Shown here: one piece after another, positions 21,041 to 30,003 of the stretch
How the letters are laid out: each line of letters starts with the position of its first letter
Numbering within the stretch: the first letter of the stretch is position 1
DNA from: Variovorax paradoxus B4
Lineage (GTDB): Bacteria > Pseudomonadota > Gammaproteobacteria > Burkholderiales > Burkholderiaceae_C
Reading direction: 5' to 3'
DNA length: 64,000 bases
Assembly (NCBI RefSeq): GCF_000463015.1
Contig: NC_022247.1
Coordinates: 3,596,001-3,660,000 of the forward strand
The notes under the pieces: generated by a model
What the model was told of the DNA's origin: nothing
The model's input: the letters and a program-made list of their open reading frames with translations, nothing else
Database searches by the model: none
Position numbers and translations under genes: made by a program

Positions 21041-22933
21041 TTATTCCTGCGCCTGCGATGCCATGCGCGCGGGTGCGTTGAGCGCGCCGTAGGCGTCGTA
21101 GCCCGCGGTGCGCTGTGCCAGTTCGAAGAAGAGCCCGCCTTCGATGTTCTCGGTGTAGATGTGCAGGTAGTCGCCCGCGGGCGAACGGTCGAACAGCACG
21201 CCGGCCGTGCGCATGCGCGCGAGCAGCGCCGGGTCCAGGTCGATGCGCGTGGCCAGGTCGTCGTAGTAGTTGTCCGAGATGGGCACGAAGCGCGTGCCCG
21301 CGGCGCGCAGCCGCTCCACGCTCTCGAAGATGTCCTCGCAGCGCAGCGCGATGTGGTGCACCGCGCCGCCGCCGGTCACGCTCAGCGTGCGCGCGGTGCG
21401 GGTGCGCTGACTCAGCGACACGTTGAGCACCAGCCGCACGCTGCGATCGGCATTGGCCACGCCGCGGCTGCGGATCAGGCCGAAGGGATCGGCCAGCTCC
21501 AGGCTTTCGCCCGGCTCCAGCCCCAGCACGGCGCGCGTGAACAGCACCCAGGTGTCGAGCTGGTCCAGCGCCAGGCCCAGCGCCACGTGGTCGATCTGCG
21601 TGAGGCCGGCGCCGCTGGCATCGGCTGCTGCGTCTTCCTCGAGGATGAAATCGGCCTCGTACAGGCCGTTGGTGCCCAGGGCCTCGGACACGAAGTGGAT
21701 CAGGTTGCCGCCCGGCGCCACGATGGCCGGCACGCGCAACTCGTTCGGGCCGACCGGGCTGTCGTGGCGCTGCGAGCGCATGGCCGTGGCACGGTCGACC
21801 GCCGCCAGCGGATCGGCGCAGCGCACGCCCAGCGCGCACACCGAAGTGCCGTGCGCCTCGAAGCGGCTGCGCGCGAACGAATCCGGCTGCGCGTTGACGA
21901 TCAGGTTGATCTCGCCCTGGCGGTACAGCTCCACGGCCTTCGAGCGGTGCCGGCCGACGCGGTGGAAGCCGAGCTGCTCCAGCAGCATGCCGAGCGTCCT
22001 GGCCGAGGCCTCATCCGCCGCGAACTCGATGAACGACAGGCCCGAGAGCGCCGGCACGGGCGGTGGGCTGAACAGTTCGACGGGCTGTGCGCGCGCCGGT
22101 GTATCGGCCGTCGACGCCAGCCGCCGCTGCGCCTCGCTTTCGAGGTACAGCAGCGAGCGCATCGCGTCCACCGCGGTGCGGCGGTTGGGTGTCTCGCGGA
22201 ACAGGTCGTTGAAGATTTCCAGCGACAGCGGCCCGGTGTAGCCTGCGCGCAGCACCTGCTCGAAGAAGCCGATCACGTCGAGATCGCCCTGCCCCGGGAA
22301 CGAGCGGTGGTGGCGGGCCCACTGCAGCACGTCCATCGAAAGCAGCGGCGCGTCGGCCATCTGCAGGAAGAAGATCTTGTCGCCCGGAATGGCCGCGATA
22401 CCCACGGGATCGTCCTTCAGCGACAGCGTGTGAAAGCTGTCGAGGATCAGGCCGAGGTTCGGATGATCGGCCTGCCGCACGATGTTCCAGGCCTGGCCAT
22501 AGAGCGAGGTGAAGCGGCCCCAGGCCAGTGCCTCGAAGCCCACGCGCAACTTGCGGCGCGCGGCGCGTTCCGCGAGTTCGTGCAGTTGGGCCGCGGCGCG
22601 CGCCGGGCCGTCGATGGCCAGCGGGGAGGTGTTCGAGCAGCACAGCATCAGCGGCGCGCCCATGGCTTCCATCAGGTCGAACTTGCGCTCGGCGCGCTCC
22701 AGGCTGCGGCGGAACTGCGCCTCGGGCATGCCCTCGAAATCGCGGAACGGCTGGTACAGGTCGATCGAGAGGCCAAGGTCCGAGGCGATGCGGCCCAGCT
22801 CGGCGGCGCCGCCCCTGAAGTTGACGAAGTCGGCCTCGAACAGCTCGAAGCCGTCGAAGCCTGCAGCCGAAATGGCTTCGAGCTTCTGGCGAAGCGTGCC
22901 GCTGAGGGAAACGGTGGCAATGGAGCGATGCAT
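21041..22933 (-). CDS. quiC1: 3-Dehydroshikimate dehydratase (QuiC1 type, with HPPD-like C-terminal domain)
   Basis: Two-domain enzyme of 630 residues that converts 3-dehydroshikimate to protocatechuate. The N-terminal sugar-phosphate-isomerase-like TIM barrel (about 1-285) carries the metal ligands E134 (GFEALAW), D165 (LILDSFH), Q191 (FFLQMADAP) and E239 (LSLEIFND); to my recollection these are the positions reported for Pseudomonas QuiC1. The C-terminal part (about 300-630) is a 4-hydroxyphenylpyruvate-dioxygenase-like VOC domain with QIDHVALGL, VHHIALRCED and EGGLFFEL. I chose the ATG at 22933 (MHRSIATVSL). It has its own upstream region with two IclR-type repeats. Confidence 0.92.
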   Translation of the reverse strand: MHRSIATVSLSGTLRQKLEAISAAGFDGFELFEADFVNFRGGAAELGRIASDLGLSIDLYQPFRDFEGMPEAQFRRSLERAERKFDLMEAMGAPLMLCCSNTSPLAIDGPARAAAQLHELAERAARRKLRVGFEALAWGRFTSLYGQAWNIVRQADHPNLGLILDSFHTLSLKDDPVGIAAIPGDKIFFLQMADAPLLSMDVLQWARHHRSFPGQGDLDVIGFFEQVLRAGYTGPLSLEIFNDLFRETPNRRTAVDAMRSLLYLESEAQRRLASTADTPARAQPVELFSPPPVPALSGLSFIEFAADEASARTLGMLLEQLGFHRVGRHRSKAVELYRQGEINLIVNAQPDSFARSRFEAHGTSVCALGVRCADPLAAVDRATAMRSQRHDSPVGPNELRVPAIVAPGGNLIHFVSEALGTNGLYEADFILEEDAAADASGAGLTQIDHVALGLALDQLDTWVLFTRAVLGLEPGESLELADPFGLIRSRGVANADRSVRLVLNVSLSQRTRTARTLSVTGGGAVHHIALRCEDIFESVERLRAAGTRFVPISDNYYDDLATRIDLDPALLARMRTAGVLFDRSPAGDYLHIYTENIEGGLFFELAQRTAGYDAYGALNAPARMASQAQE

Positions 22934-22988
22934 GCAGGCGACTGTAGAAACACCCGGCACCCTCCACAACGCTCCACACCCAGGCCGC

Positions 22989-23024
22989 GTTCGATCATCG
23001 AACGCCTACGTTCATTGTTCGCAC
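22989..23024 (-). promoter_or_regulatory. Tandem IclR/PcaR-like operators upstream of quiC1
   Basis: Two 15-bp sites: GTTCGATCATCGAAC (22989-23003, a near-perfect palindrome) and GTTCATTGTTCGCAC (23010-23024), separated by 6 bases, 21 bp centre to centre. Both resemble the PcaR operator GTTCGATAATCGCAC as I remember it from Pseudomonas. They lie 56-91 bases before the quiC1 start. The same layout occurs before the iclR gene at 31731. Confidence 0.7.
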
Positions 23025-23074
23025 GAAATAGGGGTTAGACCTAGGCTACCCAGCAGCCTCCGCGAGCCGTTCTT

Positions 23075-23839
23075 TCAGAGACTGCGCCAGTAATCGATCA
23101 GCAATTGAGCGAACTCGACCGGCCGCTCCACCGCGCTCAGGTGCGCCGCATCGATGGTGGCCAGGCGTGCACGGGGGATGGCGGCCGCCATGGCTTCGGA
23201 CATTGCCGGCGGCGTTGCTTCGTCCTGCAGGCCGGCAATCACCAGCGTCGGTACGGCGATGCGGTGGTTGCTCTCGCGAAAATCGATGGCGGCCACCGCG
23301 TTGCAGCTTTCGATGTAGCCCTGCGGATCGGTGCGCACCAGCACATCGTTCAGCGCCTGGGCCGCGGCCTTGCCCTCTGCCGTGGTGACGAAGCCGTGCG
23401 TCAGCCAGCGCGCCACCGCGCCCAGCGCAATGGCGGCAACGCCCTTGGCAGCCACCGTCTCGGCGCGGGCGCGCCACGGTGCCTGGTCGGGGTAGTGGGC
23501 CGACGAATTCGAGATCACCACGCTGCGCAGCAGTTCGGGATGCCGCACCGCCAGCGCCTGTGCGGTCATGCCGCCCATCGAAAGGCCGACGAAGTGCACC
23601 GGCTCCCCGCCCGCCTCGCGCTGGATGAGCTCGGCCGCGTCCTGTGCCAGCGTCTCGACGCGCAACGCGCCTGGCACCACCTCCGAGCCGCCATGGTTGC
23701 GGTGGTCGTAGCGGATCACGGTGTGGCCGCGCGCAAGCTGCTCGGCCACGCCGTCCCACATGTGCAGATCGCAGCCCAGCGCATGGCTGAGCACGACGAA
23801 GGGGCCGCTGCCTTCGCGGACGACATTCAAACGGGTCAT
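23075..23839 (-). CDS. pcaD: 3-Oxoadipate enol-lactonase
   Basis: Alpha/beta hydrolase of 254 residues that opens beta-ketoadipate enol-lactone in the protocatechuate branch. Ser87 is the nucleophile in GLSMGG, the acid is in LVIAGLQDEATPP, and the histidine is in TIDAAHLSAVERP. RYDHRNHGGSE is typical of PcaD. The ATG at 23839 is preceded by AGGAA, and its first bases overlap the MFS stop as ATGA (23836-23839). It follows pcaB, pcaC and the MFS gene in one operon, which supports the assignment over a generic hydrolase. Confidence 0.9.
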   Translation of the reverse strand: MTRLNVVREGSGPFVVLSHALGCDLHMWDGVAEQLARGHTVIRYDHRNHGGSEVVPGALRVETLAQDAAELIQREAGGEPVHFVGLSMGGMTAQALAVRHPELLRSVVISNSSAHYPDQAPWRARAETVAAKGVAAIALGAVARWLTHGFVTTAEGKAAAQALNDVLVRTDPQGYIESCNAVAAIDFRESNHRIAVPTLVIAGLQDEATPPAMSEAMAAAIPRARLATIDAAHLSAVERPVEFAQLLIDYWRSL

Positions 23840-25053
23840 GGTGATTCCTTTTTCATTGGATGTTGAAGACGTGGCAGCCAGAGGAACGCGATGGCCAGCA
23901 GCACGCAGCCCGCGAGCAGCATCGGAGCGACCATCGGCCAGGCGCCGTTCGAGAAACCGGTGTCGACGAACTGTGCCGCAATTTGCCCGACACTGAACGC
24001 CACCATCATCATGCCGAAGCCCGACCACGACACGGCCCGCCCCACCAGGTGCGGCAGGTCTCCCACCGCGCCAGCCTGGCCGCAGGGCTGGTGGATGCCG
24101 TGGCCCAGGCAATAGACCGCATGGCCCGCAAGCAGCGGCACGGCGCTGTGCGGCGCCAGCCAACAGCCCAGCGCCTGGATCGATGCGCCGGCAATGCTCA
24201 GCGCGGCGCCAAGCTGCACGGTGTGCACCGGCCCATGCCTGCGCAGCAGGCGCCGGCACAGGGTGGTGCTGAAGATGTAGACCAGCGAGCCACCCGCCGG
24301 AATCCAGCCGTACATCGCGGGCGACCAGCCCAGATAGCCGATGTAGACCATCGGCGACAGCAGCAGGAAGCAAAAGAGACCGCCGTAGGTCGTTGCGGCC
24401 AACGAGGCCCAGGCGCGAAAGCTGCGGCTCGCGAACACGGCGCGGGCGCTGCCGCGCGGTGCTGAAAGATCGCCCGCCAGCGGCCGCCGCGTTTCGCCGA
24501 ACGAACGCCAGCACAGCGCAAGGAGCAGCAGCGCATAGAGCGCCATCGACACCATCACCCAGCGCCAGCCGGCGCCCTGCACCAGCCATGCGCCCAAAAG
24601 CGGCGCCAGCAGCCCCACCACGCCCAGGCCCGTGAGCCCGCGCGCCATGACGTGCGGACCTTCGTGCGCAGGGTAGAGATCGCGCACCGCGGCGCGCGCG
24701 CAAACCAGGATGGCCGCCATCGAAAAACCCTGCAGCGTGCGCCAGCCCGCCAGCACCGCCACGCTGCCGGCGAACGCGCCGCCCAGGGCCGCGACCGCGT
24801 AGCAGCCGAGCCCCGCCAGCAGCACCGGCCGGCGGCCGAAACGATCGGCCAGCGGGCCGCACAGCAACTGCGCAAAGCCGAAGGCCAGCACGAAGAGCGT
24901 GAGGCTGGTACTGGCCGAGCCCAGCTCCTTCGCGATGGCGGGCAGTGCAGGCAGGTAGCTGTCGGTGGCCACGGGCTGTGCCGCCAGCAGCAGCGGCAGC
25001 AGCAAGCCAAAGCCGAGATCGAACCGGGCCTTGCGCAGGCTCGGCCCGGTCAC
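23836..25053 (-). CDS. Bcr/CflA-type MFS transporter inside the pca operon
   Basis: Membrane protein of 405 residues with 12 predicted helices. Its N-terminal half has the drug:H+ antiporter style seen in Bcr/CflA (QPVATDSYLPALPAIAKELG, then CGPLADRFGRRPVLL, then RTLQGFSMAA). It overlaps pcaC upstream and pcaD downstream by ATGA, so it is translated together with catabolic enzymes. It might export a toxic pathway intermediate or carry an aromatic acid; its family suggests efflux, its context suggests a catabolic role. The direction is not decidable from sequence. Confidence 0.87.
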   Translation of the reverse strand: MTGPSLRKARFDLGFGLLLPLLLAAQPVATDSYLPALPAIAKELGSASTSLTLFVLAFGFAQLLCGPLADRFGRRPVLLAGLGCYAVAALGGAFAGSVAVLAGWRTLQGFSMAAILVCARAAVRDLYPAHEGPHVMARGLTGLGVVGLLAPLLGAWLVQGAGWRWVMVSMALYALLLLALCWRSFGETRRPLAGDLSAPRGSARAVFASRSFRAWASLAATTYGGLFCFLLLSPMVYIGYLGWSPAMYGWIPAGGSLVYIFSTTLCRRLLRRHGPVHTVQLGAALSIAGASIQALGCWLAPHSAVPLLAGHAVYCLGHGIHQPCGQAGAVGDLPHLVGRAVSWSGFGMMMVAFSVGQIAAQFVDTGFSNGAWPMVAPMLLAGCVLLAIAFLWLPRLQHPMKKESP

Positions 25054-25478
25054 CGGGAGGTCGCGTCCAGCAAGCCCTTCTCGCGCAGGATGCCGGTTGC
25101 GATGCCGAAGGCGTGGTTCGCCACGGGCACGCCGCAGTAGATAGCCGCCATCATGATGACTTCCTTGATGTCCTCGGGCGTCAGGCGCGACTCGGGCGGG
25201 CCGTCGAGCGCGGCGCGCACATGCATCGCGAATTCTTCATAGGCGTGGATGCCCAGCATCATCGACAGCACCATGTAGCGGCGCGTCTTGTCGCCCAGCG
25301 CAGACCGACCCCAGATGTCGTTCCACGCGTGGCGGGTGATGAGCTCCTGGAACTCGGCGTTGAACTCGTTGCGGTTGGCCAGCGACTTGTCGACCCAGGC
25401 ATCGCCCAGCACGCGGCGGCGGTTGACGAGCCCGGCTTCGTAGTCGTTCGCGGGGGCTGTGCTTGCTTCGTCGGTCAT
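25050..25478 (-). CDS. pcaC: 4-Carboxymuconolactone decarboxylase
   Basis: Protein of 142 residues of the carboxymuconolactone decarboxylase family, making the enol-lactone that PcaD hydrolyses. Typical stretches are RRRVLGDAWVDKSLANRNEFN, HAWNDIWGRSALGDKTRRYM, LGIHAYEEFAMHVRAAL and EVIMMAAIYCGVPVANHAF. The start MTDEASTAPAN (25478) overlaps the pcaB stop by ATGA; the ORF extension upstream runs into pcaB and is not real. Stand-alone PcaC, not fused to PcaD as happens in some bacteria. Confidence 0.94.
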   Translation of the reverse strand: MTDEASTAPANDYEAGLVNRRRVLGDAWVDKSLANRNEFNAEFQELITRHAWNDIWGRSALGDKTRRYMVLSMMLGIHAYEEFAMHVRAALDGPPESRLTPEDIKEVIMMAAIYCGVPVANHAFGIATGILREKGLLDATSR

Positions 25479-26686
25479 CGGGATGTGTCTTTCGCAGTCA
25501 GGTGGGCGCGCAAGGCCGCCACTTGGCGCAGCGCGGTTTCGCCGGCGGGCCCGGCCAGGGCGGGGTCGAACCATTCGTCCGCGGCCTCGCGCGGCAGCTC
25601 CGAGCGCAATGCGTCGATGTTGGCACGCATGCGCGCCGCGTCAATCTGCAGGCCCGGCAGCGCGCCGGCCAGCGCGCGCGCGCTGCCGTGCGCGGACATG
25701 AGCAGCTGCGGCCATTCGGCCAGCTCGGCCTGCCAGCCGCCGAGTGCGCGCTCGTGTTCCTGCGGCATCGCGGCCAGCAGCGCGGCAACGCGCTGGGGCG
25801 CACGCTGGGCCGCGGCCAGCGCAACCATCGCCGCCACGGGGTTGCGCTTGTGCGGCATCGCCGAGGAGCCGCCGCGGCCCGGCTCGGTGGGTTCGGCCAC
25901 CTCGCCGACCTCGTACTGGCCCATGAGCGAAATGTCGCGCGCGATCTTGCCCAGGCTGCCCGTGAGCAGTCCCAGCTCGCAGCCGAGCGCGACCCATTCG
26001 TCGCGCTGCGTATGCCAGGTGGCACCGGCATTGCCGAGGCCGAGCTCGTCCGCCACGCGCTGCACGACGGCCGGCCCCTGCCCCTTCATCTGCGCAAGCG
26101 TGCCGACGGCCCCGCCGAGCTGCACGTTCAGGGCATGCCGCGCGGCCTCCCGCAGCCGGGCGCGGCTGCGCACCAGCGGCGCGGCCCAGCCGGCGCACTT
26201 GAGGCCGAAGCTCGTGACCGACGCCGGCTGCATCAGCGTGCGCGCAAGAATCGGCGTGGCCGCATGCTGTGTGGCGTGCTGCAGCAGCGCTTCGATGGCG
26301 CGGTCGACATCGGCTTCGATCAGCGCGACGCCTTCGCGCGTGACCAGCGCCATGGCGGTGTCGATCACGTCCTGGCTGGTGCTGCCGAAATGCACGAAAG
26401 GCACGGCCCCGGGATTGAACAGGCCCACGGCCTCCTTCAAGGCCTTGACCAGTGGAATCGCGACACTGCCGGCGCGGCCGCTGTCGCGCACGATCTTCGC
26501 CACGTCGAACAGCTCGACCTTGCAGCTGCCGACGATCGAATGCGCGGCCGATTCCGGCACCAGCCCGAGCGCGACCTGCGCACGGGTCAATGCCGCTTCG
26601 AAGCGAAGCATGGCATCGACGAAGTTGTGGTCGCTGAAGGCGGAGAGCGTCTCGGACGTGGAAAGAAAGCCTTCGAAAATACTCAT
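25475..26686 (-). CDS. pcaB: 3-Carboxy-cis,cis-muconate cycloisomerase
   Basis: Enzyme of the fumarase/aspartase superfamily, 403 residues, that cyclises 3-carboxymuconate to 4-carboxymuconolactone. The superfamily signature GSSAMPHKRNP is present in the catalytic loop, preceded by PFVHFGSTSQDVIDTAM. The start MSIFEGFLSTSETL (26686) follows a GAGAGG site. It heads the pcaB-pcaC-MFS-pcaD stretch, in which every gene overlaps the next by four bases. Confidence 0.94.
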   Translation of the reverse strand: MSIFEGFLSTSETLSAFSDHNFVDAMLRFEAALTRAQVALGLVPESAAHSIVGSCKVELFDVAKIVRDSGRAGSVAIPLVKALKEAVGLFNPGAVPFVHFGSTSQDVIDTAMALVTREGVALIEADVDRAIEALLQHATQHAATPILARTLMQPASVTSFGLKCAGWAAPLVRSRARLREAARHALNVQLGGAVGTLAQMKGQGPAVVQRVADELGLGNAGATWHTQRDEWVALGCELGLLTGSLGKIARDISLMGQYEVGEVAEPTEPGRGGSSAMPHKRNPVAAMVALAAAQRAPQRVAALLAAMPQEHERALGGWQAELAEWPQLLMSAHGSARALAGALPGLQIDAARMRANIDALRSELPREAADEWFDPALAGPAGETALRQVAALRAHLTAKDTSR

Positions 26687-26783
26687 GGTGAACGCCTCTC
26701 GCGTCAAAAAAATCGAGTGAGCGCAACTGCATTACACCGCGTCTTCCTCTCGCAGCGCATGGCGGCCCGCCAAGCACTGCATC

Positions 26784-27617
26784 TCAGTAGCTGATCTTCG
26801 CCTCGGCGCGCAGCGCGTCCGCCGTGGCGGTGCCGAAGCCGAAAAACTCGAGGTAGGCGGGAATCATCTCGAACAGCATGTCGGTGCCGACCTGCACGGC
26901 GCAGCCCTTGTCCCGTGCAGCACGCAGCAGCGGTGTGTATTCTGACTTCATGACGACCTCGCCGACGAAGGTCGACGGTGCGATGCGGTCCACCTCGAAA
27001 GGCAGCGGATCGTCTTCCTTCATGCCCAGCGGCGTGGCGTTGACGACCAGATCGAAACCGGCCGGGTCGTTCGAGCCCGTGGACACGGCCAGCGCCGGAT
27101 AGTGCGCGCGCAGGCGTCCGGCCAGCGCTTCGGCCGAGGCCGTGTGGGCATCGAAGAGCGCAATTTGCGCAACGCCGGCCGCCGCCAGCGAGGCCGCAAT
27201 CGCCGAGCCGACGCCGCCGCTTCCGGAGACCAGCACGCGCGCGCCCTCGAGCGTGCAGCCCTTGCGCAGAACACCGCGCACGAAACCGGCGCCGTCGAAC
27301 TGGTCGCCCACCAGCGTGCCGTCGGCGCGCTTGAGCACGGCGTTGCAGGCGCCGGCGATCTTCGCGGTCGGCGTCACCTCGTCGACCAGGCCCATGGTCG
27401 TGATCTTGTGCGGCATGGTCACCAGGGCGCCCCGGATGTTGGTGAGCCGGAACAGCACGGCGAAGGCCGCCGGATAGTCCTCAGGCTTCACACCCATCGG
27501 CACCACGACCGCGTCGATGCCCTGCTTCTCGAACCAGGGGTTGTAAATCATCGGCGCCTTGAAGCTTTCGGTGGGAAAGCCCAGGTGCGCTACGAGGGTG
27601 GTCTTGCCGGTGATCAT
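26784..27617 (-). CDS. AroE-like shikimate/quinate dehydrogenase family protein (copy 2)
   Basis: NAD(P)-dependent dehydrogenase of 277 residues. The substrate domain carries AHLGFPTESFKAPMIYN where biosynthetic AroE has its SxS motif, VTMPHK with the catalytic lysine, and GDQFDGAGF with the catalytic aspartate. The nucleotide-binding loop is VSGSGGVGSAIA. The GDNTDG motif of housekeeping AroE is GDQFDG here, marking a divergent, probably catabolic branch. It lies between dctP and pcaB in the quinate/shikimate island. The start is uncertain: ATG at 27617 or GTG at 27629. It likely oxidises shikimate, quinate or an analogue. Confidence 0.82.
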   Translation of the reverse strand: MITGKTTLVAHLGFPTESFKAPMIYNPWFEKQGIDAVVVPMGVKPEDYPAAFAVLFRLTNIRGALVTMPHKITTMGLVDEVTPTAKIAGACNAVLKRADGTLVGDQFDGAGFVRGVLRKGCTLEGARVLVSGSGGVGSAIAASLAAAGVAQIALFDAHTASAEALAGRLRAHYPALAVSTGSNDPAGFDLVVNATPLGMKEDDPLPFEVDRIAPSTFVGEVVMKSEYTPLLRAARDKGCAVQVGTDMLFEMIPAYLEFFGFGTATADALRAEAKISY

Positions 27618-27645
27618 GGTGTTCTTCACTCGCCTTTTTTTGGAT

Positions 27646-28656
27646 TTACTTGCGGACCTTTGCGATCTCGGCGTACAGGTCCTTCACCACGGCCTCGCCC
27701 ACCAGGGCGCTGTGCTTGTCCACCACCGGCTTGACCTTGTCGCGAAGGCGCTGCATTTCGGCGGGACTGAATTCGGTCACCTGCATGCCGGCCTTCTTGA
27801 GGTCCGCCAGTGCGGCCTGGGCCTGTCCGCGCGACACTTCGCGCTCGAACTTGGTGGCTTCGTCGGCCGATTCGGTCATGATTTTCTTTTCGGCATCGCT
27901 GAGCGAATCCCAGAGCTTCTTGCCGACGATCAGCGCCTGCGGGTTGTAGACGTGCTGCGTCAGCGCAAGGTGCTTCTGCACTTCGGCGAACTTCGACGTG
28001 CGGATGACCGTGTTCGGATTCTCCTGGCCGTCGACCGCCTTTTGTTCGAGCGCCGGGTAGAGCTCTGGAAAGGGCATCGGCGTGGCGTTCGCGCCGAGCG
28101 CATTGAACAGATCGATGTAGATCGGCGACTGGATCACGCGGATCTTCAGGCCGGCCAGGTCTTCCACCTTGTTGATCGGGCGCTTGCTGTTGGTCACGTT
28201 GCGAAAGCCCAGGTCCCAGTAGCCGAGACCGATGAGGTTCTTGGCCGCGAGTTCCGAAAACAGCTTCTTGCCGAAAGGCCCGTCGGTCACCGCATCGGCT
28301 TCCTGCGGATTGGCGAACAGGAACGGGAAATCGAAGACCGCGAAGGCCTTGACCTGGTTGGAGAGGATGCCGGCATTGAGCACGGTCATCTCGATGGTTC
28401 CGCCCTGGATGGCAGAGATGGTCTGCACGTCGCCGCCGAGCGTGCCGCCGGGGAACAGCTTGACCTGCATCTTGTTGCCCGACTTCTGCGCGACGAGTTC
28501 GCCGAACTTCTTCGCGCCCAGGGCCTGTGGATGGTCGCCCTGGTTCTGGAACGCGAACTTGATCGAACGCTCCTTGATGTCTTGCGCAACGGCCGCGGCC
28601 ACGGGCAGCAGCATTGCAATGCCGAGGCAAAGGGCGCGGGTGATGGTCTTCTTCAT
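27646..28656 (-). CDS. TRAP transporter substrate-binding protein (DctP family) of the quinate/shikimate island
   Basis: Periplasmic receptor of 336 residues with a signal peptide (MKKTITRALCLGIAML, cleavage after AVA-Q near residue 24). Features are FQNQGDHPQALGAKKFGEL, FRNVTNSKRPI, LAGLKIRV with the ligand arginine, and KAVDGQENPNTVI. It is transcribed after dctQ and dctM and before the second AroE-like gene, so its ligand is probably quinate, shikimate or a related hydroxylated carboxylate. The ligand is inference from context only. Confidence 0.92.
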   Translation of the reverse strand: MKKTITRALCLGIAMLLPVAAAVAQDIKERSIKFAFQNQGDHPQALGAKKFGELVAQKSGNKMQVKLFPGGTLGGDVQTISAIQGGTIEMTVLNAGILSNQVKAFAVFDFPFLFANPQEADAVTDGPFGKKLFSELAAKNLIGLGYWDLGFRNVTNSKRPINKVEDLAGLKIRVIQSPIYIDLFNALGANATPMPFPELYPALEQKAVDGQENPNTVIRTSKFAEVQKHLALTQHVYNPQALIVGKKLWDSLSDAEKKIMTESADEATKFEREVSRGQAQAALADLKKAGMQVTEFSPAEMQRLRDKVKPVVDKHSALVGEAVVKDLYAEIAKVRK

Positions 28657-28707
28657 GGCTTGTCTCCTTGGGGGTTTGAATCGAAACAGGGAACGTGAAA
28701 CACGGGG

Positions 28708-29988
28708 TCAGCCGGCGAACCAGCGCATGGGCACCAGCACGATCGAGGGGAAAAATACGAGCAGGAACATCACGATGAACTGCGCCGTCATGAACGGCAG
28801 CACGCCGCGCGTCACCTCGTCCATCTTCATCTTGCCGACGCCCGCCACGACATTGAGCACGGTGCCCACCGGTGGTGTGATCAGCCCGATGGCGTTGTTG
28901 ATGATGAACAGCACGCCGAAATAGACCGGATCGATGCCCGCGGCCTTGACCACCGGCATCAGGACCGGCGTGAGAATCAGGATGGTCGGCGTCATGTCCA
29001 TGGCCGTGCCGACCGCCATCACGAGCACCATGATCGCGATCAGCAGCAAGGTCTGGTTGCCCATGAAGGGCTCCAGCAGGCTGATGAGCTTGCTCGGCAG
29101 GTCGGCCACCGTGATGAGCCAGGCGGAAACCATGGCCGCCGCCACCAGGAACATGATCACGGCCGTGGTCTTGGCCGCGCTCACGAAGACCCGATAGAGC
29201 TGCGCGAAGTTCATCTCGCGGTAGACCACCATCGCGACGAACAGCGCGTAGACCGCCGCGACGACGGCCGCCTCGGTGGGCGTGAACACGCCCATCTTGA
29301 GACCCACCAGCACGATCACCGGAAGGAACAACGCCCACAGCGACTCCTTGAAGGCCTTCGCGCGCTCGGCACCGGTGGCCTTGGGCGCCGGCTGGATGTT
29401 TTCGCGCTTGGCGACCCACCACCACGCGACGGCGATGCCCAGCCCCAGCATGATGCCGGGCACGATGCCCGCAAGGAACAGCTTGCTGATCGATACGTTG
29501 GCCGCAACGCCGAAGATCACGAATCCGATCGATGGCGGAATGACCGGCGCGATGATGCCGGCCGAAGCGATGAGGCCCGCGGCGCGCGCCTTGTCGTGGC
29601 CCGCACGCACCATCATCGGCAAGAGCAGCGCCGCGAGCGCAGCGGTGTCCGCAACCGCCGAGCCCGACAGCGCGGCCAGCAGGCAGGCCGCCAGAATGGC
29701 CACGAAGCCGAGACCGCCGCGGCGATGGCCGACGAGCGTCAGGGCGAGGTTGACGATGCGCTTGGAAAGGCCGCCGACATTCATGATCTCGCCGGCCAGC
29801 ATGAAGAAGGGAACGGCAAGCAGCGGGAAGCTGTCGGCGCCATTCACCACGTTCTGCGCCAGGATCTGCGCGTCGAACAGGTCGAGGTGGTACATCAGCG
29901 CCACGCCCGAGAGCAGCAGCGAATAGGCAATCGGGATGCCCAGCGCCATGGCGGCGAGCAGCGAGCCGAGGAAGATGAATACGGTCAT
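28708..29988 (-). CDS. TRAP transporter large permease subunit (DctM family)
   Basis: Large membrane subunit of 426 residues, about 12 hydrophobic segments. Motifs include FPLLAVPFFMLAGEIMNVGGLSKR, LSGSAVADTAAL, IIAPVIPPSIGFVIFG and FTPTEAAVVAAVYALF, all as expected for DctM. It follows dctQ by 15 bases and precedes dctP by 51 bases, the order Q-M-P. It works with those neighbours in ion-driven uptake. Confidence 0.94.
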   Translation of the reverse strand: MTVFIFLGSLLAAMALGIPIAYSLLLSGVALMYHLDLFDAQILAQNVVNGADSFPLLAVPFFMLAGEIMNVGGLSKRIVNLALTLVGHRRGGLGFVAILAACLLAALSGSAVADTAALAALLLPMMVRAGHDKARAAGLIASAGIIAPVIPPSIGFVIFGVAANVSISKLFLAGIVPGIMLGLGIAVAWWWVAKRENIQPAPKATGAERAKAFKESLWALFLPVIVLVGLKMGVFTPTEAAVVAAVYALFVAMVVYREMNFAQLYRVFVSAAKTTAVIMFLVAAAMVSAWLITVADLPSKLISLLEPFMGNQTLLLIAIMVLVMAVGTAMDMTPTILILTPVLMPVVKAAGIDPVYFGVLFIINNAIGLITPPVGTVLNVVAGVGKMKMDEVTRGVLPFMTAQFIVMFLLVFFPSIVLVPMRWFAG

Positions 29989-30003
29989 GGTGGGTTCCGG
30001 CTC

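Noticed and set aside
23840..24862. N-terminal extension of PcaD by 341 codons
   Set aside because: This part overlaps the MFS gene in another frame; only the last 254 codons match PcaD.
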